64,000 nt of DNA from Heterodera schachtii (taxonomy: Eukaryota > Nematoda > Chromadorea > Rhabditida > Heteroderidae). The stretch is from contig SIJG01000031.1 of assembly GCA_023374025.1 (NCBI GenBank), forward strand, positions 865,512-929,511. The letters are read 5' to 3'. The position numbers and the translations under genes were made by a program. A model generated the notes under the pieces. The model did no database searches, was not told the origin of the DNA, and saw only the letters and a list, made by a program, of their open reading frames with translations. Positions 22,697-34,130 of the stretch are shown piece after piece; the stretch's first letter is position 1, and each line of letters begins with the position of its first letter.

Positions 22697-22767
22697 CACT
22701 TTTAGAGGTTTTCTCAGGTCCTTTATCCCACTTTCTCCCACAATCCGTTCCTTCTGGCATCACATAA

Positions 22768-23204
22768 CTTAATTTTGGTCATTTTTAAAGATTATAAATG
22801 TTTTATAATGTTTTTCGAAAAGAACAAATTTGAAAACCAAAAATTTTTTAAAGAAAAAAAGATGAAATTTTGGCGATCAATTTTTAAGAAAATTTTTAAT
22901 TCTTAGGGGTGTATTTTCTGAAATTTTTTCAATTCTTAGGGGGTGCATTTTCCCGATTTTATGGACTTTTTCGAAAAAAAAACGCCAAAAAAGCACCAAA
23001 ATCGGAAAAAAATGCCAAAAAAGGCACCAAAAGGGCAAAATGCCAAAAAAGGCATTTAAGGCATGAAAATCCCGAAAAAGGCAAAAAAAGGCATAATAAA
23101 AATCAACGTAGACACTCCAAACCAAGCGGAAAATGCGTTATTTATGCTTAATACATCGGAACAAGTGCGCAGAAAAAAAAGGCATTTGCCTCAAAATGCG
23201 AGCT
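22768..23204. other. AT-rich DNA with TTCTTAGGGGTG and GCCAAAAAAGGCA words
   Basis: Two copies of ATTCTTAGGGG(G)TG(T/C)ATTTT occur near 22901 and 22935. Then come repeated GCCAAAAAAGGCACCAAAA words to 23095. No gene. Confidence 0.45.
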
Positions 23205-23490
23205 CTATAAATATAGCCCAATCGGAAAGTATAAAGAATATTGTCAATAGACATCGTTGTTTGCAGTTATTTTAAAATTAACGACTAACCTCTTGTCTTA
23301 CTTATTATAGGAGTGTGGCTACAAAATAAAACACGAAAAACACATGCAAAATTATTCGCTGCTGAACAATTTGGGCTAAATCTGAAGGCTCCTGCTTACA
23401 GGCACCCAAAGGCGCGTTCAACACTAAGAAAAAAATTCCTTTATTTTAGTCCAAAGCTGGGTTAACATTAATTTAATTATTTTTGGACTT
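23205..23490. repeat. Single inverted monomer of the 45-48 kb tandem array
   Basis: CTCTATAAATATAGCCCAAT to TTAACATTAATTTAATTATT is the reverse complement of most of the about 425-bp unit tandemly repeated at 45205-48337. On this strand it reads an open C-terminal-like peptide (AAEQFGLNLKAPAYRHPKAR ... then stop), so the satellite unit may derive from the end of a transposon gene. Confidence 0.7.
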
Positions 23491-24265
23491 TTTACAAGAA
23501 AATACTCTGATCACGGACAAATTAAAATAAAATACAAAATTTTAAGTAGGAATCTGAAAAGGGAATTAAAAAATATTAATGATAATAAAGAAAGCCAACT
23601 TGTCAATAAAGGCAATTTGGCTATTTTTAAATACATCGGCAACAAATTTAATTCCGACAGAGAAATAAGATTGCTTTTCGATGACCAAGGCAGAATTTAT
23701 ACAGAGGATAGGCAGAAATGCATGCTTTTTGGTAGAATATTTCAACAAAATTTATGCAAAGAAATTGTAATATGAATTATCCCATTAATAACAAAATAAA
23801 TAGCCTAACAGAGATATTGAATTAAATGCTGCCTTGGTCTGGAAAGCACTTAGGAAGTTACCAAACAGAAACTCGACATCTCCAGACGGATTACCTTATA
23901 TATTGATTAAGCAATGCGAAGATTTATTGGCATCTATCATAAGTGAACTCTTCGAATAATCTTAGATTATGGGGAAATCCCAAACGTATGGCGTACATCT
24001 TTTGTTGATAAATCGAATCCAAATAATTATCGTCCAATTTCCCGGACATGTATCTTATGTAGGAACGACCATTAGCATGGAATATCATTAAACATCTTGA
24101 GAAAAATAAAATATTAACTGATGAACAATTTGGGTTTTTAAAATCCAGGTCGACCACCACACAGTTGTTGGTCTCCCTGGATTATGTTTATAAATCAATA
24201 GAAAAGGGGCAAAAAGTTGATATAATATTTATAGATTTTGAAAAAGCATTTGAAATAAAACTACA
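23490..24265 (+). pseudogene. LINE fragment: reverse transcriptase N-terminal half
   Basis: Reading across several frameshifts, the fragment gives ALRKLPNRNSTSPDGLPY, then NPNNYRPIS, LTDEQFGFLKSRST and VDIIFIDFEKAFE. These are the ordered early boxes of non-LTR reverse transcriptases, the last holding the first catalytic Asp (D-F-x-K-A-F). Similarity stops immediately afterwards at about 24262, so the YxDD box is missing. Bases 23500-23683 duplicate 21840-22023, showing that two LINE pieces were joined here. Confidence 0.75.
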
Positions 24266-25319
24266 GAACATAAGTATTTCAAAAATACTGAAATTTCTGA
24301 AATATATTTATTTTACAAACAAATTTATTGTTTGTCCATATTTTTTTTCATTCAAACCACCTCCTTTTGAGGTGCATTTTTTTAAACTTCGGAGAAGTTG
24401 GGGTCCGTCGGTGCTGATAGGCGCAGCCGGGAAAATTTTGAAAATTTTGAGTGAGATTTGTTAACAGATTTTTTTCAAAAAATGACCAAAACTTGTGATT
24501 TTAGCCAATGTGTTTTACATAATTTGTATCAAAAATGCTCAAATGATAATTTAAATACTTTAAAATATTTCTCTATGTAAATGGTTAAGTATTTTTTATT
24601 TAATTGACAAAAAATAAAAATTTCTTTAAGAATTTTTCTATTGTATAAATAAATTGGATTCTCTTACATTTTTGTTTTTAAATCGCTCTTTTTGGGGATC
24701 GAGCCGTTTCCCTATGGCCAGTTCCCTATTCACATATTTGGGCCTTTCCATATCAAACTATGAATATCTAAGGAGCATAACAACAACAAAAAAAACTAGG
24801 AATCATTTAAAGAAAAGAAATATTAATTTGTCAATTTGGCCGTTTTTATTGCATAAATGTGAATTTTTTGAAAATTGAATTTTGAGTTTTCGTACGAATT
24901 CGAGTTCGGGGTTCGAATTGGGTCGAAATGGGTATAAAGGGACAAAGGAAAGAGGAGGGCGGAGGTTCGAATCCGTTGTGCAACACTTTTTCTAACCAAA
25001 TGCTGAGTAATTTAATGGTTCGAAAAAAGATATGGGCGTTCGAAATTTTGTTTTAAATTTTAGACTAAAATAAAAGCGATTTTTTTCATTAAAAAAGCGA
25101 TTGAACAATTCCTTATTTGAAGCGGATTTGTTTTTCTTCATAAAATTGCATTTGATCACTGATGAATTATGATCGATCGGTCATTCTTAATTAACCCATT
25201 TCTTCTGCGTCTGATCGTTGTTTTTGTTCTTTTGTCCGTCACTCATTTGTCAGCAGAAGACGGCCTTTTGTGATGCTTTGTCCGGCTTCTTCTTCTTCCA
25301 CTTCTTCCGATGGCGGAGT
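24266..25319. other. Spacer to right arm: repeats and an F-box-gene 3' scrap
   Basis: AT-rich. It contains a partial copy of the 470-bp repeat (24770-25140) and, at about 25145-25319, the inverted 3' end of an F-box-like gene (CTTCTTCTTCCACTTCTTCC). That scrap stops exactly where the right arm begins (TGATCAGGG). No intact gene. Confidence 0.5.
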
Positions 25320-26556
25320 GATCAGGGTATTTTCTAATAAGCTTATGTATTTTTAATTTTTCCGAGTATAATTTTTGATTTTTTGTGGGTAAGTGTTTTT
25401 TATAATTTTTCGTAATGCTAAATTTATCGAAGGAATTATAAAGTTCTTTAGAGAGAAGATTATAATTCTCGTCAACATGAAATAAATTCAATAAATGTAA
25501 GTCAATTCGTTTTTGCTGAATCCCATTGCTTAGTCTTAGAAAATTGTTTCTTTTAAACTCTCTGATGAAAAATCATCTCTTTTTTGGTGATTGAAAAGCT
25601 CGCATTAATTTTCTATCATGTGACTGATCTGAAGTTGAAAAAGTTTCTATAACATTCGTTTCATAAACAAATTGATTTGGGTTTGAAAGAATCAGGTCTA
25701 AAATGTTATTCCCACGTGTTGTTTGTTTTACGTGTTGAACCAACTGTTTTTGTGTAATAAAGTCAAAGAATATCTTCGATTGACTATTGTTATCTATTCG
25801 ATAATTAATCCAATCGATTCCCGGTAGGTTCAGATCACCACATATGAGAACATTATTGTAATTAAATTCTGAAATATAATCTAAGATTTAACATTGAGGC
25901 GGCTTATACAAGGCAAAAATATGATTCACTTTTGCTATACAAAGTTTATAACGATTTCACATTGAAATTTTGTCCCAGAGAAAATTTTGAACATAGGAAT
26001 ATCAGTACTTAATAGTATAGCACAGCCGCCACCTCGTTTACTTTGACGATTTGCTAATATTGGAGGACAAGTCATATAAAATTGAGTTTCGGAAATTTAA
26101 CCAGGTCTCTGAAATAATGAGAATACTCGGTTTTTTATTGTGTGTTATAAAATTTATAATGAGAATACTCGGTTTTTTATTGTGTGTTATAAAATTTATA
26201 ATGAGAATACTCGGTTTTTTATTGTGTGTTATAAAATTTATAATGAGAATACTCGGTTTTTTATTGTGTGTTATAAAATTTATAATGAGAATACTCGGTT
26301 TTATAAAATTTATAATGAGAATACTCGGTTTTTTATTGTGTGTTATAAAATTTATAATGAGAATACTCGGTTTTTTATTGTGTGTTATAAAATTTATAAT
26401 GAGAATACTCGGTTTTTTATTGTGTGTTATAAAATTTATAATGAGAATACTCGGTTTTATAAAATTTATAATGAGAATACTCGGTTTTTTATTGTGTGTT
26501 ATAAAATTTAAGTCAGAGATTTTATTAGGGAGTGAGCGAGCATTAAAAATAGACAT
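25320..26556 (-). pseudogene. LINE fragment: endonuclease domain (right arm)
   Basis: This is the inverted copy of 20743-21856 with the same endonuclease boxes and the same frame breaks. The minisatellite in it has about three more units (26115-26510), giving a 172-codon open frame that should not be read as a separate protein. Shared lesions show the LINE was already dead when the inverted duplication formed. Confidence 0.75.
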
Positions 26557-27959
26557 TTAATTGTTTTTGTATTTAAAATGTTTTTTTGCGGTTTGCTCGC
26601 GCACCCCTATAAGTCCCGTGTCCTGAGTGGTTTAGGGTTCGAAAGAGCTTTGAGCTCCAACAAAAATCGTTAACAAATCGCACTAAAAATGCAAAAAAAT
26701 TTTCCAGCGGCGCCTATCGGCTCCGCCGGACCCCCTTTTCCCAGTTTTGTTGAAAAAAGCGCCGCAAAAAAATAGTTGCCCGGGTGGGAACCCCGGCCCC
26801 AAACGGAACTCTTGAAAAAGGAATAGGCGTTCAAAATTTTTTAATAACACCGGAGAAAACAATTTTTTGGCCCGAAGAGCAAAAAAAAAGGTCTTCACTA
26901 GGCAAAAAATTGAAAAAATGGTCGATCGTAATGGAAATGGGCTCTGACCCCCCCATGGGGGGGCCAAAGTCGATCGTAAGACCTCTTGTCTGAGCCCCCC
27001 CTTGCACAGGTATGGTAGAAGTAGAAGAAATGGGTTAATTAAGAATGACCGATCGATCACAATTTCTCAGTGATCAAATGCATTTTATGAAGAAAAACCT
27101 CTCCATTTCGGTAAATAAATTGGATGTATAAATTGGCAAAAAAAATGTACAAAAACAAAATTTTAAGAGTTGCACGAAATATCAACAAATTTCTGGTCCC
27201 GTACTATTTATTTATCTATCTTGGTAGATAAAAACTGATTTACTTGGGTGCGTTTAACTTTTTTCTATACACTAAATCCGCTTCAAATAAGGAATTGTTC
27301 AATCGCTTTTTTAAAGAAAATAATCGCTTTTATTTAGTCTAAAATTTAAAACAAAATTTCGAACGCCCATATCTTTTTTCGAACTCATTAAATTACTTAG
27401 CATTTGGTTAGAAAAAGATTCTCGTGATAAGAGCTTTCGAATGATATCAAGATTGTCCAATTTGGTTGGCAAAAACCTTAAAAATAATTTCCAAAATCGT
27501 CATTTTTTAATTCTTTGGTACAAAATAAAATAAAATATTCATGTTGCATAACGGATTCGAACCTCCGCCCTCCTCCTCCCTTTGTCCCTTTATACCCATT
27601 TCGACCCAATTCGAACCCCGAACTCGGATTCGTACGAAATCTCAAAATTCAATTTTCAAAAAATTCACATTTATGCAATAAAAACGGCCAAATTGACAAA
27701 TTAATTTTTTTTTAAATGATTCCAAGTTTTTTTGTTGTTATGCTCCTTCAAATATTTCAGGGAGATCCGAAAACCCTAAAATGGCTTGAAAGCGGGAAAA
27801 TTTTTGAAAAAAATTCCTAGGGGGTTCTAAAAAATTTTGCGTGAAGACGAATATGGCGTAAATTTGCTACAAAATGTAAAAAACTTCATGTCTCTGCGAC
27901 TTCACGCACAGAATCTCGAAAACCCTCCAAAATATGGATTTATAATGCACCAAAAAAGG

Positions 27960-28566
27960 AATTTGTTTTGCGCAACATTTTGCCAATGCTCCGCGGCGCC
28001 ATTCGTTATATGTATTTGGACACCATCGCTTTTCACCGTCTGCGCGAATTGGCCCCGTCATTGCTCAGCGATTGTCCGGCACTTGGCTTTGTCTCTTTCA
28101 ATGATGCCATTCCCCCCGCTTTTCCACCCGATGAAAGTGCCAATGCGTCGGATGGCCATCCGGTGGCCAAATGGTTGTTCACGCCCCGTTCGGATGGTGT
28201 GCCGAAGTGGCTCGGACACTCTTTGAATTCATCGGCGGATCAATGGTCGGCAATGATGGATCAGCTTAAAGCGGTGATTATCCCTATTTAATTAGCTTTT
28301 CTATGATTTTTTTGTCCCATTTTAGGCATTTTCCAATGCTTCTTCTCCGGCTTCTTTTTGCATTTGTTTTTGCTTTCCGCCGGTTCCGCATGACTTCATT
28401 GTGCCATTTGATATGATCAACGAAATGACTGGAGAACGATTGTTACTCGTACAATCACCAAATACTTTTTTGCTCTTCCGTTTTCCAATTATTTGTTGAA
28501 AGAATTCAAAGCTCGACAGAACCCAATTGACATTCGGATCAGTGACGGCGGATACGACGATGGGTG
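27960..28566 (+). pseudogene. 5'-truncated F-box-family pseudogene, right arm
   Basis: Exon about 27960-28273 reads RNILPMLRGAIRYMYLD, DCPALGFVSFNDAIPP and KWLFTPRSDGVPKWLG. After a short intron (28274-28325), exon 28326-28566 reads FSNASSPASF and PFDMINEMTGERLLLVQSPN before TGA at 28498-28500. These match the C-terminal half of the family (compare WLHSPRKDGQPKRL and PFELENEWTKEKLTL in copy 2). The F-box-like N-terminus and promoter are missing; repeat DNA abuts the exon. Confidence 0.65.
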
Positions 28567-29017
28567 AGCAAAAATGTTTCTCCGGCAACGATATTTTAAA
28601 TTGCTCAAATTTTAAATATTCCCGACTTCGTTACGACCCTCTCCCTTTTAAATGCTTAATGGTTTTATGAGTCCAATCGTCGACAATTGCTTAGACTTTG
28701 TGCTTTCAATTCATATCCAAAAATAATGTACGGTTTTGTTTTGAAATGGACAGAATTATGGTACAAAAATTCACTAGTTATTTGATTGGACTCATAAACT
28801 CATAAATGCCAATGATGAGTTATAATTACAATCGAATGTCATCGTTTTTTCAGTCTTCTCGACGACGCTTCTCCCGGGCCGAGTGATCAGCAGAAGAAAG
28901 ATGCATGAATTAATTAATTGATCAATTATCGATTGATGATGCGATTATGTGACCGAAATGATGTGATGTTATTATGTACATTGTGTTGTTACTTGATTAA
29001 TTATATTATTGTTTGGC
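28567..29017. other. Outer right-arm flank
   Basis: AT-rich DNA with the TCTTCTCGACGACGCTTCTC block shared with 11030 and 18660. It includes about 200 bp absent from the left arm. No gene. Confidence 0.45.
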
Positions 29018-29095
29018 GGTCAGGGTCGTTTTCGTACGACCGATTTCGTTCGGCCGTTTTCGTACGAGGGCCGTTTTCGTACGAGTTGTGTACAG
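29018..29095. repeat. Solo iteron array TTTTCGTACGA
   Basis: Four spaced copies of the word TTTTCGTACGA (one diverged, ATTTCGTTCGG) separated by CCG/GGGCCG linkers. It looks like one end of the iteron-TIR element type seen at 13430-14088, but no inverted partner was found in the window. Confidence 0.6.
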
Positions 29096-29193
29096 GCGTC
29101 AGACCGATGTAAAAAGCTTGAAAACTAATATAACTAAAATGAAGAATGGTGAAGAGTGAAGAAACCGTGGCCTTTTATACACTTTTTTTGCTG

Positions 29194-29217
29194 ATTGGCC
29201 CAAAATTTTGTATATAA
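29194..29217 (+). promoter_or_regulatory. MSP promoter: ATTGG and TATATAAG
   Basis: TATATAAG at 29211-29218 lies about 124 bp before the MSP start codon, with an inverted CCAAT word (ATTGG) just upstream at 29194. The arrangement fits a simple core promoter; this is inference from position. Confidence 0.45.
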
Positions 29218-29334
29218 GCAGGTGGATATTGCACATTCTCCTCACTCTGCAGCAGCAACACTTCAAGCACCGCTCTCAACGATCACACATCAAACACCCA
29301 CAAAGCCTGCCCGACAACAGCGACAACAACAGCA

Positions 29335-29827
29335 ATGGCGCAACTTCCAACGGAGGACATCGCAACAATGCCCACGCAGAAGGTCGTCTTCAACGCCCTG
29401 CTCGACAACAAGGCCATCTACCACATCCGGGTGCGTTCGTTTGGGCGGCGTGGTGCACGTGGCGTGCGAAATAACACCCCCTCCCCTTTTTCAGTTGATC
29501 AACCTGGGGACGAAGCGCATCGGCTACGCCTTCAAGACCACCAAACCGAAGCGCATCAACATGAACCCGCCGAACGGAGTGCTCGGCCCAAAGGAGTCCG
29601 TCAACGTGGCCATGGAGCGCGACGCCTTCGACCCCGGCAGCGAGGACACCAAGGGCGACCGTGTGACCGTGGAGTGGACGAACACGCCCGACCCGCCCGG
29701 TGCAACCGCCGTCCAGGAGTGGAGCAGCACGCCGGAGCCAGCCGCCGCCACCGCGTTCAAGCAGGAGTGGTTCGAGGGAGACGGGATGGTGCGCCGCAAG
29801 AACTTGCCGATCGAGTACAACGTCTGA
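29335..29827 (+). CDS. msp: Major sperm protein with internal duplication (142 aa, 2 exons)
   Basis: Exons 29335-29430 and 29495-29827 join in phase to 142 codons. The product follows the MSP immunoglobulin-like fold throughout: [58 protein letters not shown] and the C-terminal [15 protein letters not shown]. MSPs polymerise into the cytoskeleton of amoeboid nematode sperm and act as an oocyte signal. The usual length is about 126-127 residues. The extra residues come from a 15-16 residue direct repeat ([15 protein letters not shown], then [16 protein letters not shown]) before EWFEGDG. The single intron sits after the sequence YHIR. Confidence 0.93.
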
Positions 29828-30828
29828 TGGAAGGATGCCTCGTCACCTCAACATGGACATCATAGGACCCCATCCCACCGTCCCAAAATTGTCATTTTGT
29901 CCCCCACATCATGTAAATTGTTGTCTCTGTATGTAAATTTCTGTGATCATCACTTCAAATGAATGTATATTTAATTGTTGCCTATGTAATTGTATTGTTG
30001 TTGTGCTTAATAAATGCTCATCTGTGTTTCAATTGAAATAGTTTTGTAGCGAAGGGGGAGAGTGTTAAAATTTTGCGTCAGTGTTTAGTAACTGAATCTT
30101 GATTTTGCATAAATTCGCTTCAAAAATTATTTCTTTCAAAAATTATCATTTAAAATCTAAATTTCTCTCTGAATCCAAAAATTGTTTCGTCTCTCTCTTC
30201 GACTTTTTCTCCCTCAAAATACCTTCGAAATATTATTTTTATTTTTGCGCATTTAAAATGATGGAATTTTTTACAAACAGAAAACAAAGAATCAAGGATG
30301 ATCAGTGATTGGTCGCCTAAAGGGTTCTTTTCCATTTAGAGGCCACACATTAAACTTTAAAAAACTCAATAAAGAGTTCGCTAAATATCCAAAAACAGCG
30401 CTTCAGCAATTTGTGAAGCATAAAAGCAACAGTTTAGGCTAAAATCACCGAGTGGATACGTTTGGCATTTTTTCAAAAAAATTGGAAAATTGTATTTGAT
30501 GGCCCAGAGCCAAGAGTTCTAGGTTTTCTTAGGTAAATCTTAACCCTAGCAATAACTGGCCTAATTCCAAAGGATTACATATATTTTATACATATATACA
30601 CGGTATTATCTACATACAAATATACACATTATTCCACATACAAATCGAATTGGCAGCATACAACACAATACTACACACATGTGGTGGTAACATACACAGG
30701 AAATGAATGAATGAACACATCAAAAATGGGGGACACAAATATCACACGACAGACAATTAAATGTGAAATTATTCTTCGTCCATTATTATCGAATGCCATC
30801 GCCGTCCGTCGCGTTCATTCATTGCGCA
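29828..30828. other. MSP 3' flank and AT-rich intergenic DNA
   Basis: A polyadenylation-like AATAAA occurs at 30009 in TGCTTAATAAATGC. Then AT-rich DNA follows with a TATACATATATACACGG-type microsatellite near 30580-30640. No gene is supported. Confidence 0.5.
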
Positions 30829-31828
30829 TCACCACGTTGTGTAATGTTCTCCTCCCGACGGCACTGTCGACGCCTTCAATTTTGTCTGGTCTCCTCCTCC
30901 GAGCATTGTCGTCGTCTTCAATTTTGTCTGGTCTCCTCCTCCGAGCATTGTCGTCGTCTTCAATTTTGTCTGGTCTCCTCCTCCGAGCATTGTCGTCGTC
31001 TTCAATTTTGTCTGGGCCCCGCCTCGTCCCATTGATGGTCCAATTGAGCGTAAGCTTTCCGGCATCAGCATTCGAAACGAGAACGGCTGCTTCGTCTTCG
31101 TTGTTGGCATCTTGGACATCATTCCGCTCGGCATCGCCGTGATCGCACCACCACCACCACCGCCTCGTCCTCCACGATCATGGCCATGTCCAGCAGTTGA
31201 GGGCGGCGGCCAGTCCATCATCGAATCCGTTGGTCCCTGCCGCGATTTGTAGTAACTGCTTTGCACTGCCGTCGAAAGCTTATCGTTGTCCTGGCCGGCA
31301 CGGCGTCCACGGCACAGACAGCAAATCACAACAATGGCACACAAAACGACGAGGCTGAAAATGGGGGAAAACGGGAGAATGATTGTGATGGCATTGGCAA
31401 AAGAAAAGCCGTGGAAAACTCACACGAGCAAAACGGAGACGCCAATGATGATCCAAAGCTTGACACTGAGACCAGCAAATTCATTTGTCGAAGTCTTCTC
31501 ACCGGTTTCGGGCTTAACACCAGTCGGCGCACTGAAAAAATGGGAAAATTAAAAAACGGAATTGAGGCGGCTCTATTGCAGTTTTACCGACCTTAAAAAA
31601 TTTCACGGAAATAAAATTGAAGGAAATTCAAAAACCCGATTTTTTCAGATTTTTTGATGTTATTTGTTTTGAAACTTGGAGAAAATTAAAATTTTTTGAA
31701 GGTCGTGGAAAATGCAATAGAAAATCCGCCGTTTAGGCTGTGCTTTTTGTTTACCCATCGCAACAGTTGAAAATGATCAGAGTGATGAACAACAGACGGA
31801 GAGCATTTTGAAGGACAGTGGAAGACAT
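30829..31828 (-). CDS. Secreted-type single-pass membrane protein (235 aa, 3 exons)
   Basis: Exons 31755-31828, 31424-31531 and 30829-31354 sum to 708 nt with all phases consistent. Exon 1 is a signal peptide (MSSTVLQNALRLLFITLIIF). A short extracellular stem follows (APTGVKPETGEKTSTNEF). The transmembrane helix is split by intron 2 (WIIIGVSVLLV, then LVVLCAIVVICCL) and is followed by CRGRR. The cytoplasmic tail is Gly/Thr/Lys-rich, with a 13-residue tandem repeat (TKLKTTTMLGGGD). The order suggests type I topology with a very small ectodomain. No family recognised. Exon 1 has an orphan duplicate at 5412-5485. The predicted splice sites are standard GT-AG. Confidence 0.75.
30876..31015. repeat. 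39-bp coding tandem repeat in membrane-protein tail
   Basis: Three near-identical 39-bp units (GTCTGGTCTCCTCCTCCGAG, then CATTGTCGTCGTCTTCAATTT) with diverged edge units. 39 is a multiple of three, so the repeat extends the tail without shifting the frame. Confidence 0.85.
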
Positions 31829-34130
31829 AGTAGGAGAAATGTGAATGAATGTTAATTGACAAAAATGGGGGAGACGAAGACGCTTTTATAGCGGAGAAAA
31901 AAGGGATTTAGCAAATGCAATTTTTGAAAAATTTAACGGATCAAAAAGCTTTTTGTTCGAATTCAGGTTCGGGGTTCGGAATTGGCCGAAATATATGTCA
32001 TATTCATGATTGGCGAGCCTGAAAACCTCGGAAAACATGTTTTAGTATGATTTTCGAAAAAAAAAATTTCCGAAAAATGGGGGTAGGGGAAAGAAAGTTT
32101 GATATAAAAGTACAATTTTTCACGAATGCGAATCATTTGCCCAATAAATTTGCTATTCAATACTTTTTATTCCTCGCCATTTTCTGTCCAAACTTTCGTC
32201 ATCGCCGCCGCCGTTAATAACAACGTAATTCAATGTCTTCGTCAACAAATGATGATGGAGCCCAAAACAACGCCAACCCCAACAACATGCATTCGCCTGC
32301 TGGTCGTTCATGCAACTCGCACACCATGGCCATTCTGACGCCGATCAAAGGAGGACAACCGACGGAACAATCGCAACAGCAGCACAACCAGCAGCAACAG
32401 CAACAACCGACGCAACACGTGCAGCCCATCCAGCGGGAAGACATCGCAACACAGACGGACCAACAATCGGCGGACGAAGAAGCGGCGACGGCACCAGCAC
32501 TATTAGCAGCAGCGGTGACGCAGGCGCAACATCAGCCGAAGCAGCAGCAGCAACCGCCGCCACAAGCGACCACCACCAATTCGACAACACCGCAACCACC
32601 GCCAACGCCACAAGTGGAGACGAGCAACAACAACAACAAACGGTAGAGTTTTTGGTGCCATTGGACGGGGAGGGGAGAGAGGATGCCGTGATGATAATGC
32701 CATTTTTAGACATTCCAAATTCTGCGGATTTAACTGGAAATTCCAAACCGCCGTTTTTAGCGAAATTTTTTCTAGTTTTTGTTCCACTGATTTCAAAGTT
32801 TGGCCTTCTTCCCTTTGAATTCATGGCATTCTCTCACTTTTTCGAGAAAACAGAAATGACGGCAAATAAATTTTCACCTGCTTTTCAGTGATCCAAATGT
32901 GATGGTGGACGACCAGCAGCAGCAACAACAGCCCAAGCAGATGGTGCCGCCGCCGACTCCACAGCAAAACAACGGACAAACGGAGCGCAAAGTCAAATCG
33001 GCGATGACCGCTGATGAAGCGCTGAAACTGTCGATTGTCGATGCATTGGTGGTGCAGCCCAAACAACGACAACATCAGAACAACAACGGCAACAACAACG
33101 ACGACGGCACCGGCAACGGACATGGCGGAGGCCTTCGCAGGCAAAAAAAAAAAAAAATCATTTTGTCACCATCCCCCATTTTCCCCTCTTTTTCAGGTCA
33201 ATTTCGGTGATCGGTGACAATTGGTTGTCCTACGATTGGGTTGAAAGCGATCAGACGGTGGACCAAATTGAGTAAAATTCATTCATTTCAAATTGTTTGG
33301 CACTTTTTAATGCTTTTCCCTTCCCCTGTTTAAGCATTCAGCAAGAGCAGCCGATCATCGACGATCCCAACAACAACGTCAACGCGGATGAGGAGGGATT
33401 GATTGACCAAATCAGCGGCGCGATCGCTTCACTGTCCACAATCAACCTTGGCCCTCTGTACACCGCTGTTGGCAACGGATGGGATTTTTTTGTGGACTTG
33501 TGGCAGTATCGGGTGAGCCAAAAATGCCAAATTTGACGGATTAATTGGATTTGCCCCCGCTTCTGCTTTTCAGCTCTTCCGTTTTGTCTTCATCCTTCTG
33601 TGCATCTACTTTGGCATGGGCTTCATGGAACGGTTGGCTGTCGCGATGATCTCCGCTTGCGTCCGTTGGGCTTGGCCACCGGTGCACTTCATGCTCGGCT
33701 CGTCACGGGGAACGCTGTTCTATTTGACGGACTGGTTCGCATGGATGGACGACTTTTTGTCAAGTTGGGTGTGCGACATGGCCAACAGGTGCGGTTACAG
33801 TGTGGTGGGGATGTGCATACAGTACCCCTAATTTTACCCCCATTTTCAGATACTGTCATGAATACGGTGTGATGTGCGACAGTCAGTGTTCCTTTGTCGG
33901 CCGGACGCAGCGCGCAGCTTTCTTCACCGGACGGCGCTTCTGATGGATGATGCGCGAGATGAAATGAATTTTGATAACCATTTTTGATGGCGACATTGAT
34001 GTGTATGTGTTGTATATTCTGTCTATTATGATTTTGCTGTTTGAGTACGTACGTGTATATTGTATATGTACTGTATTATATTTTGTATCCGTAGGGCATA
34101 TTCAATTCCAATTTTAACGCCTAATTTTGT
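31720..34130. repeat. Segmental duplication, block B (partner 5387-8040)
   Basis: Colinear with block A. Block B keeps the complete signal-peptide gene on its left and lacks the intron-3 MITE, so for those two characters it preserves the ancestral state. Confidence 0.85.
32233..33943 (+). CDS. Gln-rich putative membrane protein, copy B (407 aa, 6 exons)
   Basis: Exons 32233-32642, 32889-33140, 33197-33271, 33335-33512, 33574-33788 and 33850-33943 sum to 1224 nt in frame. It is the paralogue of 5892-7846, with the same exon boundaries, GC donor in intron 2 (CGCAG|GCAAAA) and TTTAAG acceptor before exon 4. Differences are mostly conservative substitutions (for example AFILLCFYF against VFILLCIYF) and poly-Gln/Asn length. 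Both copies being open suggests purifying selection or recent duplication. Hydrophobic region in exon 5; no signal peptide; function unknown. Confidence 0.8.

Larger units (their letters stand above)
22328..22767. repeat. Direct repeat pair carrying tRNA-like units
   Basis: Bases 22328-22487 and 22608-22767 are near-identical (GTAGAACATAAAAGG ... CTTCTGGCATCACAT). They are separated by about 120 bp of GC-rich unique DNA. Confidence 0.75.
25320..29017. repeat. Right arm of large inverted repeat
   Basis: It is the inverted counterpart of 18508-21856. The inner breakpoint is at TGATCAGGGTATTTTCTAAT. The outer match ends at ATTATTGTTTGG, after which an iteron array (TTTTCGTACGA) begins. Confidence 0.8.
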
